A stretch of 64,000 nt of DNA. It comes from DATARH01 sp036268075 (lineage in GTDB: Bacteria; Pseudomonadota; Alphaproteobacteria; ATCC43930; CGMCC-115725). Where the stretch lies: the NCBI GenBank assembly GCA_036268075.1, contig DATAUV010000133.1, forward strand, positions 68,879 through 132,878, read 5' to 3'. Below are positions 1-7,501 of the stretch, in pieces. Position 1 is the stretch's first letter; the number at the start of each line of letters is the position of its first letter. Below the pieces are notes generated by a model. It was not told where the DNA came from and made no database searches. It worked only from the letters and a program-made list of their open reading frames with translations. The translations under genes and the position numbers were made by a program.

Positions 1-423
1 CGGGCGCGATCGAGCGAGAAACTATTTGCCGCCCCGGACCTTGCCGATCTTGCTTCCCTCTCCGTCCGCCACAGTTTCGTCGATGGCCTCGAACATCTCA
101 TCACCTCCGCCACGGCTGGCGCTTTGGCTCAGCTAATTGAGAAAACTGAAGAACAACTCGCACCGCCATCCATCGAGATTTTTGCCTTCACCCAGGCCAC
201 CTACGGCCGCATTCGGCTTGCGGGCCTGCCGAACAGCATGGTCGTGAATGTCGAATATGCGCCGGCCCCGACATCAAAAGGCCCGCCGAAAATCAAAGGC
301 CGCGGGATCGCGGCGGTAAACGAAATTGCTGGAGATCTCGAACAGTCACGCCGTGTCACGGAGCGCACGATCCTGGCAGTCGCTGAGCTCTTTGCTGAGG
401 AGAGAGAGCATGGTCGCGCATGA
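1..423 (+). CDS. Hypothetical protein, 5'-truncated by the window edge
   Basis: The frame is open from the first base of the window, so the true start lies outside it; the first start-like codon inside is a TTG at 124. About 140 residues are visible. I do not recognise the family. The C-terminal half (after residue ~100) is charged and probably helical. The gene overlaps the next one (start 410) by 14 bases, and that gene's purine-rich ribosome site lies inside this gene's last codons, so the two are probably translated together. Confidence 0.55.
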   Translation, partial: RARSSEKLFAAPDLADLASLSVRHSFVDGLEHLITSATAGALAQLIEKTEEQLAPPSIEIFAFTQATYGRIRLAGLPNSMVVNVEYAPAPTSKGPPKIKGRGIAAVNEIAGDLEQSRRVTERTILAVAELFAEEREHGRA

Positions 424-646
424 AGGGGAATTTGCTGCCGATATGCTGCGGGGCGCCGACGAAATTGCTCTTTATCTCTATGGCGACCGTGAGCAACGAC
501 GAAAAATCTATCATCTGGTTGCCACCTCGCGCCTGCCGGTCTTCAAATTGGGATCGATGATATGCGCGCGCCGCTCGGTGCTCCTGAAATGGGTCGAAAA
601 TCAAGAAGAGCGTCATTGCGCTACGCATGCAATCGTAAGCGCGTAA
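410..646 (+). CDS. Small excisionase/MerR-like helix-turn-helix protein (copy 1)
   Basis: 78 residues. I chose the ATG at 410 over an upstream in-frame start because GAGGAGAGAGAG sits just before it. The core pattern (GADEIALYLYG, then RRKIYHLV, RLPVFKLG and ICARRSVLLKWV) resembles the winged-helix excisionase/'helix-turn-helix domain 17' fold, in which the LPVF.LG segment forms the wing and the final helix packs on the DNA-binding helix. Such proteins act as excisionases or small regulators on mobile elements. A clear relative is encoded at 893-1153. Its target cannot be read from the sequence. Confidence 0.6.
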   Translation: MVAHEGEFAADMLRGADEIALYLYGDREQRRKIYHLVATSRLPVFKLGSMICARRSVLLKWVENQEERHCATHAIVSA

Positions 647-892
647 GAATTGGGAGCCTTTTGAACCGCGGGCAGAACCAATTGACATTGAAACAGTTAT
701 AGAACAAAATAGGAACATTCTTCGGATTTTTTCCGATCGGAATGCATAAGAGGATCGCGGAGCCACTCATTCAAGCGGGCTTGACCTTCGGGCCAGCCCC
801 ACGCCGGGTTCAAGGCAAGCATCCAAATCTGCCGCCGAGGATTTCCTTGCGCAGCCGCGCAAGGGCTTTCAACCGCAGCTTGGAGACTTGCC

Positions 893-1153
893 ATGGAACC
901 GAACCCGCTTCCCAATCCCCCCTCAATACAAAATTCTGCCGCCCCCGATCTCGCTGACGATCTGCTGCGCGGAGCTGACGAAATTGCCGAATTTATTTTC
1001 GGCGCCCGCGGCAGCCGGCGAAAGGTCTATTACCTCGCCGAAACTTCGCACCTGCCGGTGTTCCGGCTAGGTGCCGTGCTGTGTGCCCGTCGGTCGGTTC
1101 TGCTGCGCTGGATCGCGGGGCAGGAGAATCGGGTCCGCCCGCCGCGTGAATAG
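893..1153 (+). CDS. Small excisionase/MerR-like helix-turn-helix protein (copy 2)
   Basis: 86 residues starting at an ATG at 893. From about residue 20 it follows the protein at 410-646 closely: LLRGADEIAEFIFG, RRKVYYLAETSHLPVF, LCARRSVLLRWI. The N-terminus is Pro/Asn-rich and differs. This looks like a tandem duplication of a short DNA-binding protein with later divergence. The 246-base gap between the copies (647-892) holds no convincing gene. An element excisionase or copy-number regulator is possible, but no integrase gene is nearby. Confidence 0.6.
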   Translation: MEPNPLPNPPSIQNSAAPDLADDLLRGADEIAEFIFGARGSRRKVYYLAETSHLPVFRLGAVLCARRSVLLRWIAGQENRVRPPRE

Positions 1154-1315
1154 CGGTCAGCCAGGGCTTACCGGCGGGGCCAACGGCGGTCAGTTCAAGC
1201 GCAACGTCTGTTGAGGGACGACAGACCTGCCATACTGGCCCTAACCATCAAGCGGGATGCCGTGGGTCCAAACGGCCATTCCCGGTAAAATCTGTTATCG
1301 ATATATGAAGGCACG

Positions 1316-1966
1316 ATGAAGCGATCCGACAACCACAGTGACACTAAGACCATATCGACCCCTCCTGATGGAGATTCGGACGAGTTCGCTTTGCGACTTT
1401 TAAGGGAAGCATCAATCGCCGCGCCCTTATCATCTTCCCAAAAAGAACAAATGTTAAAAGAAATGCGTGAACATATAGAAAGTATGAAACATATAGCCAC
1501 TGTATTTCTTAACTATAGGATTGACAATGATTCAGATATATTTAATATTTTACTTATGGATAAGGTATCCAAATTTAGCAGTGCCGCGGATTTTCTCTGT
1601 GATATTTATCCCAAAGAAATTGTTTTTAGACATTTGGGACATTTAGCCGAAGAAGCGAAGCACAAAACAGCCGAGCGTGCACCAGCGAAGCTAATGCACG
1701 AGAGTGAATCACCTCAACCATCACTTCCACAATCGAAAGTACAGGCGGTATTTGGGGATATTCCTCCTGACTTTCTTACGAAGCGGCATAGCAAACGTAC
1801 GATTCCCGAGGACGCGCTTCACGATCCAGAGGTTATCCAAACTGCTAAGGACATCGTAAACGCGAATAGGCGTACGAAAATCGAGGCTCTTGAGCCTGCG
1901 GCTCGGGAAAAATTGCGCACTGCTCGCAAGATCGTCCGCGTAAATCGGGGTCCTAGCTCAAATTGA
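1316..1966 (+). CDS. Hypothetical protein of lower GC content
   Basis: 216 residues from an ATG at 1316. I do not recognise it. The protein is hydrophilic and mostly helical in composition, with Lys/Arg-rich stretches near residues 155-165 and 185-212 and no membrane segment. Its middle part (1430-1650) is clearly more AT-rich than the neighbouring genes, suggesting a separate origin. It stands alone, with about 160 bases before it and about 110 after. Confidence 0.6.
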   Translation: MKRSDNHSDTKTISTPPDGDSDEFALRLLREASIAAPLSSSQKEQMLKEMREHIESMKHIATVFLNYRIDNDSDIFNILLMDKVSKFSSAADFLCDIYPKEIVFRHLGHLAEEAKHKTAERAPAKLMHESESPQPSLPQSKVQAVFGDIPPDFLTKRHSKRTIPEDALHDPEVIQTAKDIVNANRRTKIEALEPAAREKLRTARKIVRVNRGPSSN

Positions 1967-2075
1967 GGCATCGCCCAGATTTTTGGGCGACCTAATTGAC
2001 ATGAATGACATGAGTGACAATATAAGCGACGGCTGATCGCGCTGCGCGACGGCGACCTTTTGTGGGGGCACGGCC

Positions 2076-2399
2076 GTGGACGATCCTCGGCTCGAAGAGT
2101 TTGCAAAGCGGCTCGCTGATGAGCCGCCATTCACGGAACAGCAGCACTGCGGGCCGATAGACCGCACCGATAAGCCGCAAATCTACAATCCCTGGGGTGG
2201 CTGCAGAGCGGGCGAAACCCGCCTGCTGCCACTGAACGATCCCGCCGAGTTGGAGCGGCTGGCGCGCATGCGCGCGGAAGCGGACGCACGCGCAGGAATC
2301 TCGCGGGGGTGCAACGGAAATTGCGGCACAATACGTGCCCAGCGAAATCCCGCCTGCGGGCTCTGCCTGCCGCCGAACGCATTCGACCGCTTTCGATGA
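2076..2399 (+). CDS. Hypothetical protein starting a chain of overlapping small ORFs
   Basis: 107 residues from a GTG at 2076 (MDDPRLEEFAKRLADEPPF). No known domain is recognised. The C-terminal part carries several cysteines (residues ~83-96) that could bind a metal, but their spacing matches no motif I know. Its TGA overlaps the next ATG (2396) in an ATGA, the first of several such junctions up to 3513, which suggests one polycistronic unit. Confidence 0.45.
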   Translation: MDDPRLEEFAKRLADEPPFTEQQHCGPIDRTDKPQIYNPWGGCRAGETRLLPLNDPAELERLARMRAEADARAGISRGCNGNCGTIRAQRNPACGLCLPPNAFDRFR

Positions 2400-2596
2400 G
2401 CGCGACGGACAACAGCGTCGACTTATCGCGCTGCGGACTGGCGATCTGTCGGGCGTGGTTGCCGATTTCAACCTTCGGCGAACGGGTCGTCTTCGGCTTC
2501 ACCTTCGAATGCACGAGATGCGGCGCACCGATCCTCGCGGAATGTAAGGACTCGAAACACGGGAGCGAAACGCTCGAAGTGGTTGGGTGGCGATGA
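2396..2596 (+). CDS. Small CxxC protein
   Basis: 66 residues. The ATG at 2396 overlaps the previous stop (ATGA), which supports this start over a longer upstream reading. Near residues 38-43 the sequence FECTRCGAPI has one CxxC pair, a zinc-ribbon-like half site. The rest is unremarkable. Its own TGA overlaps the next gene's ATG at 2593. Confidence 0.45.
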   Translation: MSATDNSVDLSRCGLAICRAWLPISTFGERVVFGFTFECTRCGAPILAECKDSKHGSETLEVVGWR

Positions 2597-2778
2597 GCTA
2601 TTACGCAATCGTCTTAGCTGTCCTCGGCCGGGCCGTTGTAGGGCGTGCAATGGTGACCGCGCTGGCCGGCGCTACCCTTGCCGGCGCCTGCGGATTGCTC
2701 AGCGCACGTGCCCTGTTCCGCTGGTCGTCGACCCGCCAACAAGGGCTGAACGGCTCGTGCTCCCCGGCGATGCTATGA
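2593..2778 (+). CDS. Small hydrophobic protein, probable membrane
   Basis: 61 residues from the ATG at 2593, coupled by ATGA to the gene before it. Residues ~4-40 are rich in Ala, Val, Leu and Gly (YYAIVLAVLG, then TALAGATLAGACGLL), consistent with one or two membrane helices. I do not recognise a family. The TGA overlaps another possible ATG at 2775. Confidence 0.45.
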   Translation: MSYYAIVLAVLGRAVVGRAMVTALAGATLAGACGLLSARALFRWSSTRQQGLNGSCSPAML

Positions 2779-2843
2779 GGCAGTGCCACATCGCCGCACG
2801 CATCAATGGCGCGATGCTCTTCGCCTTCAGCGCAACGCGTTAG
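2775..2843 (+). CDS. Possible 22-residue micro-ORF
   Basis: ATG at 2775 overlaps the preceding TGA; the frame closes at TAG 2841-2843. The peptide begins MRQCHIAARINGAMLF. Its length alone would not support it. It is listed because it continues the run of ATGA junctions. It may simply be a translational-coupling relic. Confidence 0.25.
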   Translation: MRQCHIAARINGAMLFAFSATR

Positions 2844-2873
2844 TAGACCGCGACCGCATCCGTGACCCCGGCC

Positions 2874-3062
2874 ATGAAACACGAAACCCGACCGCTGCAG
2901 CGGCTTGCTGCGACTGGCTTGCGATTCACCCGCTCCGCCCTCGGCTGGTGGCGGACCGGGTTACGCGACCTTGCGTTTTTCCTAATCGCCCTCGGCTTCT
3001 TCATTTTATGGCTGCTCGGTGGCGGCGGACCACCGCCGCCCTCGTCGGAGACGGCAGCATGA
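2874..3062 (+). CDS. Small single-pass membrane protein
   Basis: 62 residues from ATG 2874; a GTG at 2862 is an alternative. A basic N-terminus is followed by a strong hydrophobic helix at residues ~33-50 (LAFFLIALGFFILWLL), then Gly and a Pro-rich tail. This predicts a single-pass inner-membrane protein with the basic part in the cytoplasm. Its TGA overlaps the ATG at 3059. The family is unknown. Confidence 0.5.
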   Translation: MKHETRPLQRLAATGLRFTRSALGWWRTGLRDLAFFLIALGFFILWLLGGGGPPPPSSETAA

Positions 3063-3160
3063 AGACCTATACCGGGCTCCTAACAATCTCAGCGCTGCCC
3101 TTGTTCGGCCTGCCGCTTGCCGCCTTGCACGACGCGGCACGGCTGTGGCGCCGTCGATGA
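3059..3160 (+). CDS. 33-residue hydrophobic peptide
   Basis: ATG at 3059 (ATGA with the previous stop), ending at TGA 3158-3160, which overlaps the next ATG at 3157. Residues ~5-25 are hydrophobic (TGLLTISALPLFGLPLAALH) and the end is basic, fitting a tiny membrane peptide. Support comes from the coupled junction on each side rather than from homology. Confidence 0.4.
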   Translation: MKTYTGLLTISALPLFGLPLAALHDAARLWRRR

Positions 3161-3513
3161 CGACGACCACGACCACCGACCGCTGCAATCGTAATAGCGG
3201 ACGCAGCGCTAGTTCGCCAGCCGCGCCCGGCCTGCGGAAAGGCTCTGCAATCAGCGTCTATCGCGTCAATCCCAGGACCGGGCCCTTCATTGAAGGACGT
3301 GGGGTGATCGAGCGGGCATGCCGCCGGCTTCATTACTTCTACGTCAGATTTGACGGCGAGAAAGTCTGCCGCGTTCGCTTCGTGCATCCCGATTGGCAAC
3401 AAGACCCCGATCGCTGCCTCGCGCTGCTGCGCGCGTTCTGGAAGGCGAGCCTAGAGCCTCCTGTTATCGGCGAATTCTTCCCTTCCTCCACGCCTAAAGG
3501 AGGTGTGCCATGA
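3157..3513 (+). CDS. Hypothetical basic protein
   Basis: 118 residues from the ATG at 3157 that overlaps the previous TGA. After a Thr-rich start, residues ~28-85 form a compact mixed segment (SAISVYRVNPRTG, then RLHYFYVRFDGEKVCRVRFV) that could be a small beta-barrel, perhaps nucleic-acid binding. I cannot name a family. Its 3' end contains the strong ribosome site AAAGGAGG used by the gene at 3510, and its TGA overlaps that gene's ATG. Confidence 0.5.
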   Translation: MTTTTTTDRCNRNSGRSASSPAAPGLRKGSAISVYRVNPRTGPFIEGRGVIERACRRLHYFYVRFDGEKVCRVRFVHPDWQQDPDRCLALLRAFWKASLEPPVIGEFFPSSTPKGGVP

Positions 3514-4796
3514 TGGACACGCTCACGCCCGCCGTGCCGGCCGGCAAACCTGGATTTATCACCCGCGGTTTGATCTGTGTCGCCGGAGCTGACCGAGGGA
3601 CTTTGCGCGAGTGTCCCGAGCACGATTGGGACAATGTGCGGGCCATCGGCCTCCTGATGGTCTTCGTCTGGGTATACCAGACGGCGCTAATCGCGATCGT
3701 GGCGCACCGCCTCTTGGCCTCAGATGGCCATCTCCATCTCGCCCTCGTTGCCGTGTCGATGCTTATCGCCACGATGCTGCTCTTGATTGACTCGTACGGC
3801 TTCTGCCGTGCCGGTTTTCACGCCGATGGCATCCGCGAATTGGCGCGCGCCGGGTTGGATATTTCCGGCGGCTTCGCGGTGAAGCTTACAGCCGGTATGT
3901 TTCTCGCCTTCCGCATTCTGCTGGCGCTCGTTTTCGCCCAGCTCACCGCTGTTTTCATGTCTCTCATTCTCTATCACAGCGATGTCATGGCGCATCTCGA
4001 ATACCAGTATCAGCAGCAAAATGCAGCGCTGGTCGCCGCCGCGACACACCGTGTCGATGATGACATTCAGCAGGCCACCGAGGCGGTCAACGGGGCAGAA
4101 CAGCGGGTCGATGCACTCCAAAAGCAGATTGAATTGACGCTCAGTTACCTCCGCGGTCCGCAACCGTGGCGCAACCAGGAGCGGGCGCGCGGGGCGCAAA
4201 CCATGCTGCCCGAGTTACAGCGCAATTTGGAGACGGCAACCTCCACGCTTGCCACACTGCGCGCGAACCTTACGGCGCGCGTCAACGGGCGCGACACTGC
4301 GATCCAAGAGGCCATTCGCAAATCGCCGGCGCATGTGGAGCCGGACATGGGCATCCTCGCGCAGATCAGCGCACTGCGGCAGCTCGCCGGCGATCCCGAG
4401 GTTCTCTTCGTCATCATTTTGATCGATCTGACATCATTCGGGCTGGATACCGCCGCGGTACTGGCAAAAACCACAACCTTCATCCCGACCACATACGCTG
4501 CCCTTCTCGCGCGCAATGCCTATGCGGGCGTCGTCGCGATCGCCGACGAATTAGAGGAGATCATCAACCGCAGTGGCTCCACGGAGCGCGAAAACCGCGC
4601 GCCGCCCACGGGGCCACGGCCCGGCGACCGATCCCCCAACGTGACATGGTTTCCCACCGTGCGCGGTCGCACTGACGAACCGATGCCCGGTCGCCGCCCG
4701 CGTGGCCGGCCGCGGAAGGATAGCCTGAACGGCGGATCACCATCCGCACCTGGCAAGGACAAGCAAAACCGCGAGCAGGGTGACGAAGGTCAGTAG
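3510..4796 (+). CDS. DUF4407-like multi-pass membrane protein with a C-terminal AT-hook
   Basis: 428 residues, starting at an ATG behind a near-perfect Shine-Dalgarno (AAAGGAGG). Three membrane helices are predicted at ~44-68, 73-95 and 130-155. A long cytoplasmic coiled coil (~165-285) follows, then a fourth helix at ~297-320. This topology and the CVAGADRG start of the domain fit the DUF4407 family. The unusual part is the tail: residues 395-404 read RRPRGRPRKD, a textbook AT-hook for minor-groove DNA binding. It is the last and largest gene of the overlapping chain beginning at 2076. DNA tethering at the membrane, for instance during conjugation, is inference. The last 60 bases overlap a convergent small gene. 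Confidence 0.75.
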   Translation: MMDTLTPAVPAGKPGFITRGLICVAGADRGTLRECPEHDWDNVRAIGLLMVFVWVYQTALIAIVAHRLLASDGHLHLALVAVSMLIATMLLLIDSYGFCRAGFHADGIRELARAGLDISGGFAVKLTAGMFLAFRILLALVFAQLTAVFMSLILYHSDVMAHLEYQYQQQNAALVAAATHRVDDDIQQATEAVNGAEQRVDALQKQIELTLSYLRGPQPWRNQERARGAQTMLPELQRNLETATSTLATLRANLTARVNGRDTAIQEAIRKSPAHVEPDMGILAQISALRQLAGDPEVLFVIILIDLTSFGLDTAAVLAKTTTFIPTTYAALLARNAYAGVVAIADELEEIINRSGSTERENRAPPTGPRPGDRSPNVTWFPTVRGRTDEPMPGRRPRGRPRKDSLNGGSPSAPGKDKQNREQGDEGQ

Positions 4797-4841
4797 CAGG
4801 TAAAGGAGCTGACGACCGAAACTGCGATTTTCGAGCGCCAT
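4737..4841 (-). CDS. 34-residue single-pass membrane peptide overlapping convergently
   Basis: On the minus strand the TGA of the 4841-5302 gene and the ATG of this ORF share one base (TGATG), a classic translational-coupling junction. The peptide (MALENRSFGRQ, then LLYLLLTFVTLLAVLLVLA, then RCGW) has one clear membrane helix at about residues 12-30. Its 3' end lies inside the plus-strand membrane-protein gene that ends at 4796. No family is recognised. Entry-exclusion or mating-bridge peptides can look like this, but that is only analogy. Confidence 0.5.
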   Translation of the reverse strand: MALENRSFGRQLLYLLLTFVTLLAVLLVLARCGW

Positions 4842-5302
4842 CACGAAGGTCTCCATTGCGGATAAGATCGGCGGGATCTCCGCTGCGGAGGTGGACGGAA
4901 AACCCGACTTTGTAAGGCGCGCCGATGCCGAGCAGTTGTTCGTTTGACCTCATGGTCGCGTCGCAGCGCCGAAAGTGCCGCCGCGTGCCATTCTTTGATC
5001 GCTCGAAAGGCTCCGCCCCTTTGGTGGCGGCGGAGGCCCCGGAGACTAGCGAGACGGTGCTGGTACTCCGCCGCGAGTCCTGCAGCGGCGGCGGCAAATT
5101 CCTGCTCCAGCCCCGCATCGCCGTCCAAGTGCGAGCGCGGCATCCGACCGCGTCTTGGCGGTCGATTTTCCAGCGGATATGTGGTTTCGACCCTTGCTCG
5201 CTTAGATCGGCGCGGGTGCGCTCTCGCCGTGCCATCGCGCGACGTCGACCGGACAAAGCCGCGGCACAAGAGGCGGCCGTTGAGCCTGCACTCATTCGCC
5301 AT
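4841..5302 (-). CDS. Hypothetical basic helical protein downstream of the relaxase
   Basis: 153 residues starting at 5302 behind GCGGAG. It is very Arg-rich, with a helical Ala-rich section at residues ~68-115 (LEQEFAAAAAGLAAEYQHRL and onward). A competing frame (4564-5295) looks like a shadow because its composition is poorer. The gene lies 43 bases after the relaxase on the same strand and is coupled to a small membrane peptide, so it is probably part of the mobilisation operon. A DNA-binding relaxosome accessory role is possible. Confidence 0.5.
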   Translation of the reverse strand: MANECRLNGRLLCRGFVRSTSRDGTARAHPRRSKRARVETTYPLENRPPRRGRMPRSHLDGDAGLEQEFAAAAAGLAAEYQHRLASLRGLRRHQRGGAFRAIKEWHAAALSALRRDHEVKRTTARHRRALQSRVFRPPPQRRSRRSYPQWRPS

Positions 5303-5345
5303 TTCGACTCCGCGGGGACCGGGGGTGGCGCTGGGCCCGGTCCCG

Positions 5346-6776
5346 CTATTGTTGAGATTGTGCCGATTGTCGAGCGTGACGCTCTTCCTCCTCGTCCCGC
5401 CTAGGCGCGCGAGCTTGCTCTCTCAGCTCGCTGAAGCGAGCGGCAGCCGCCTTGGCAAAAACTTCGTCGAGTGTTGGAGCCGTTGTTTGAGGGCTCGGCC
5501 GGCTGAACGTGCTGGCAGCGAAATCGAAGAACGAAAGAATACCAGTGGCGATCCCATCAGCTGCTCGCCCACCGACATCGCTAACGGAACGCTCGCCATC
5601 CGTGGCTCTTCCGGGCGGACCAGCTCCACCGGTTTCGTCATCGTCACGCGATACCGTCGTCTTGGCCGCTTGCGACCATGCATCGGACTCATTGCCCCGT
5701 CCCGCATTGCTGCGGTCGCGCGGAATATCCGTACTGAACCACTGCATCAGATCGAGCGAATCAAACTGGAGGGCTTGTCGCTCGTTGAGCATCTGGCGCT
5801 GGTCCCGCTGACCGGCGAGCAAATCCTGATACAACGCCTCCCGGCTTTCGTGCAGGCCGGCATAGGCCTGATCGCGGCGCGCTTCGAGCATCGTCTTTTG
5901 CTCGTCGACGAGCGTCGCTTTAAATTCCTTGAGCGTTTCGAGGTCCGCGCCATTTTTTTTCGCCGCATAATATTCGGCCCAACGCGGGCGAAATTCCTCA
6001 CGCACCTCCCGAAATACCGCGCCGCGCATTTCCGCAAAGGCTTGCTTACCGTCGGCAAAAAAATTCAGCCGCTCGTCGCGCTGCATTTTTTTCAGAGTTT
6101 CCCATTCTTGCGCGGGGCCTCGCACTTCGGGGCTCAACTCACTACTGCTACGCTCGGCCGCTGCCGCCTGGCGTTGCTCGTGTTGATCAAAGTCTCGGCG
6201 CACGCCCTGAAAAGCCTGCCAGGCTGGCCGCGTCGGCGCGGGTTCCCGCTCGCCGATATTCTGGAGACGATTTTCACAACGAATGCCGCCGTGCTCCCGC
6301 TCGTAATTTTCAGCCCAGGCCTGCGCCCGCCGGCGCTCGAAATCATCGTCCAGCCGTAGGCCTGTCTCGGGATGCACGACATTCAGCATGACGTGGACAT
6401 GCGCGTACGCTTTATCGGTGTGGGCGACGAGAAGGGCCTGGTGCTCCTCCCATTGCATATGGCGCAGAAAATCCTCGGTGGTGGCGATCATATGCTCGTG
6501 GGTCGGCCGCTCATCCGGTGCCCAATTGAGACTGAGATGCTTGACGGTTTTCTCAGTCGCGCGGCCACCGGCACGCACCCCGGCCTCCTGCTTGAGCAGT
6601 TCGGCATCGCGGGCGGTCCATAGCATTTCGTTGACGGCCGCGGACGCATGATCGTTGGCGCAATTGAGGGTATGGGTCCAACCGACGCGGTCCTTTGTTT
6701 CCGCCTCGGCGTCATGGGTGAGATAGGCGGCGAGCCCTTGAAAGGAACTGCCGCGCGAGAGAATGCGCACGATCAT
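5346..6776 (-). CDS. MOB relaxase (relaxase/mobilisation nuclease domain)
   Basis: 476 residues. Relaxases nick one strand at oriT, stay bound to the 5' end and are pumped with the DNA through the coupling protein. The N-terminal nuclease domain shows a candidate catalytic tyrosine at Y18 (GLAAYLTHD) and the metal-binding motif III HTDKAYAHVHVMLN, with H119, H126 and H128. Residues ~190-400 are charged and helical with many Glu/Arg, probably a coiled coil for translocation signals or DNA binding. The ATG at 6776 overlaps the stop of the MobC-like gene (6773), so the two are co-translated. The arrangement mobC-relaxase with a VirD4-like gene divergent at 7502 is typical of mobilisable or conjugative elements. 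Confidence 0.9.
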   Translation of the reverse strand: MIVRILSRGSSFQGLAAYLTHDAEAETKDRVGWTHTLNCANDHASAAVNEMLWTARDAELLKQEAGVRAGGRATEKTVKHLSLNWAPDERPTHEHMIATTEDFLRHMQWEEHQALLVAHTDKAYAHVHVMLNVVHPETGLRLDDDFERRRAQAWAENYEREHGGIRCENRLQNIGEREPAPTRPAWQAFQGVRRDFDQHEQRQAAAAERSSSELSPEVRGPAQEWETLKKMQRDERLNFFADGKQAFAEMRGAVFREVREEFRPRWAEYYAAKKNGADLETLKEFKATLVDEQKTMLEARRDQAYAGLHESREALYQDLLAGQRDQRQMLNERQALQFDSLDLMQWFSTDIPRDRSNAGRGNESDAWSQAAKTTVSRDDDETGGAGPPGRATDGERSVSDVGGRAADGIATGILSFFDFAASTFSRPSPQTTAPTLDEVFAKAAAARFSELREQARAPRRDEEEERHARQSAQSQQ

Positions 6777-7129
6777 TGGAGTAGGCGGGCGATGATCGCG
6801 CGAATATCGGTGAGCAGGGGCCCGAGATCGTCCGGCATCGGACCACCGGCGCGATGCAGATGTCGCGTCATCTGATTGAGGTTGTTTCCGAGGCGCACGA
6901 GTTGGATGTAAATAAGGCGCTCGACATTGTTGGGCTGAGTTTCCGCCGACGCCGCGGTCCGTATTGACGCCGGCGCCGGGCGATGAGCGCTTAACAGCAT
7001 CGCGCGGCCAAAATGTACGGCGCGCATGCCGAGCGCGGCAGCACGGGCCTCAATACGGGCGAGTTCGCGTTCGGTCAGACTCAAATTGAGCTGCTTGCGA
7101 CGCGGTTCGGATTGGCGGGGTCGGCTCAT
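6773..7129 (-). CDS. MobC-like relaxosome accessory protein
   Basis: 118 residues. The start of the protein (RKQLNLSLTERELARIEARA) has the strand-helix-helix look of a ribbon-helix-helix DNA-binding protein. The region LVRLGNNLNQMTRHLHRAG is the conserved MobC/bacterial mobilisation signature (the GNNLNQ motif). Such proteins bind oriT and help the relaxase melt the nic region. Its stop overlaps the relaxase start. The segment directly upstream (7131-7500) contains the probable oriT. Confidence 0.85.
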   Translation of the reverse strand: MSRPRQSEPRRKQLNLSLTERELARIEARAAALGMRAVHFGRAMLLSAHRPAPASIRTAASAETQPNNVERLIYIQLVRLGNNLNQMTRHLHRAGGPMPDDLGPLLTDIRAIIARLLQ

Positions 7130-7501
7130 GGTTATACATCCTGGGCAGAGCGCATGCGTCCTGGGGCTTGGGGGCCATCTCGCCGGTCCCCAACGAGAAC
7201 CTTTTGCCTAGGCAAAAGGACATCTCGCTACTCTCTCCCGCTAAATGTATTTCCTCCTTCACCCACTTCCCATCGAAACGCTTCGTAATTATCAACCATT
7301 ATCGTCTCGGTTCTTATCTCCTCATTCCGTTCTACATATGACCTTGCATTACGCTCTGTTACGACATCCTCCGACGCTATCTTTTGAATCTTGCGCTATC
7401 TCTCTCGCTTTCTGATTCATTGACACGCGACACCAAGGTTTCAGCTTTGCCTTAGCCCCGCGCTCTGCTCCGCTCGCCCCGGATCGCAACGGGGAAACGA
7501 C
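7130..7501. other. Divergent intergenic region, probable oriT
   Basis: This 372-base gap separates mobC (minus) from the VirD4-like gene (plus) and contains no gene. Two features suggest a transfer origin. ATCCTG at 7138-7143 matches the core of P-type nic sites (ATCCTG followed by the nick). A perfect 20-base palindrome lies at 7200-7219. The rest of the interval (7230-7440) is unusually pyrimidine-rich on the plus strand. Transfer origins commonly lie beside mobC/relaxase operons. The exact nick site is inference. Confidence 0.5.
7200..7219. repeat. Perfect 20-bp palindrome in the oriT region
   Basis: CCTTTTGCCTAGGCAAAAGG reads identically on both strands. It lies 71 bases from the mobC start. 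It could be an operator for a dimeric regulator such as MobC itself, or an extruded hairpin of oriT. No T-run follows, so a terminator is unlikely. Confidence 0.7.

Noticed and set aside
4944..6359. 471-residue plus-strand ORF opposite the relaxase
   Set aside because: It is the mirror of the relaxase coding strand, with no recognisable domain and low-complexity Arg/Leu composition. The minus-strand relaxase has clear motifs.
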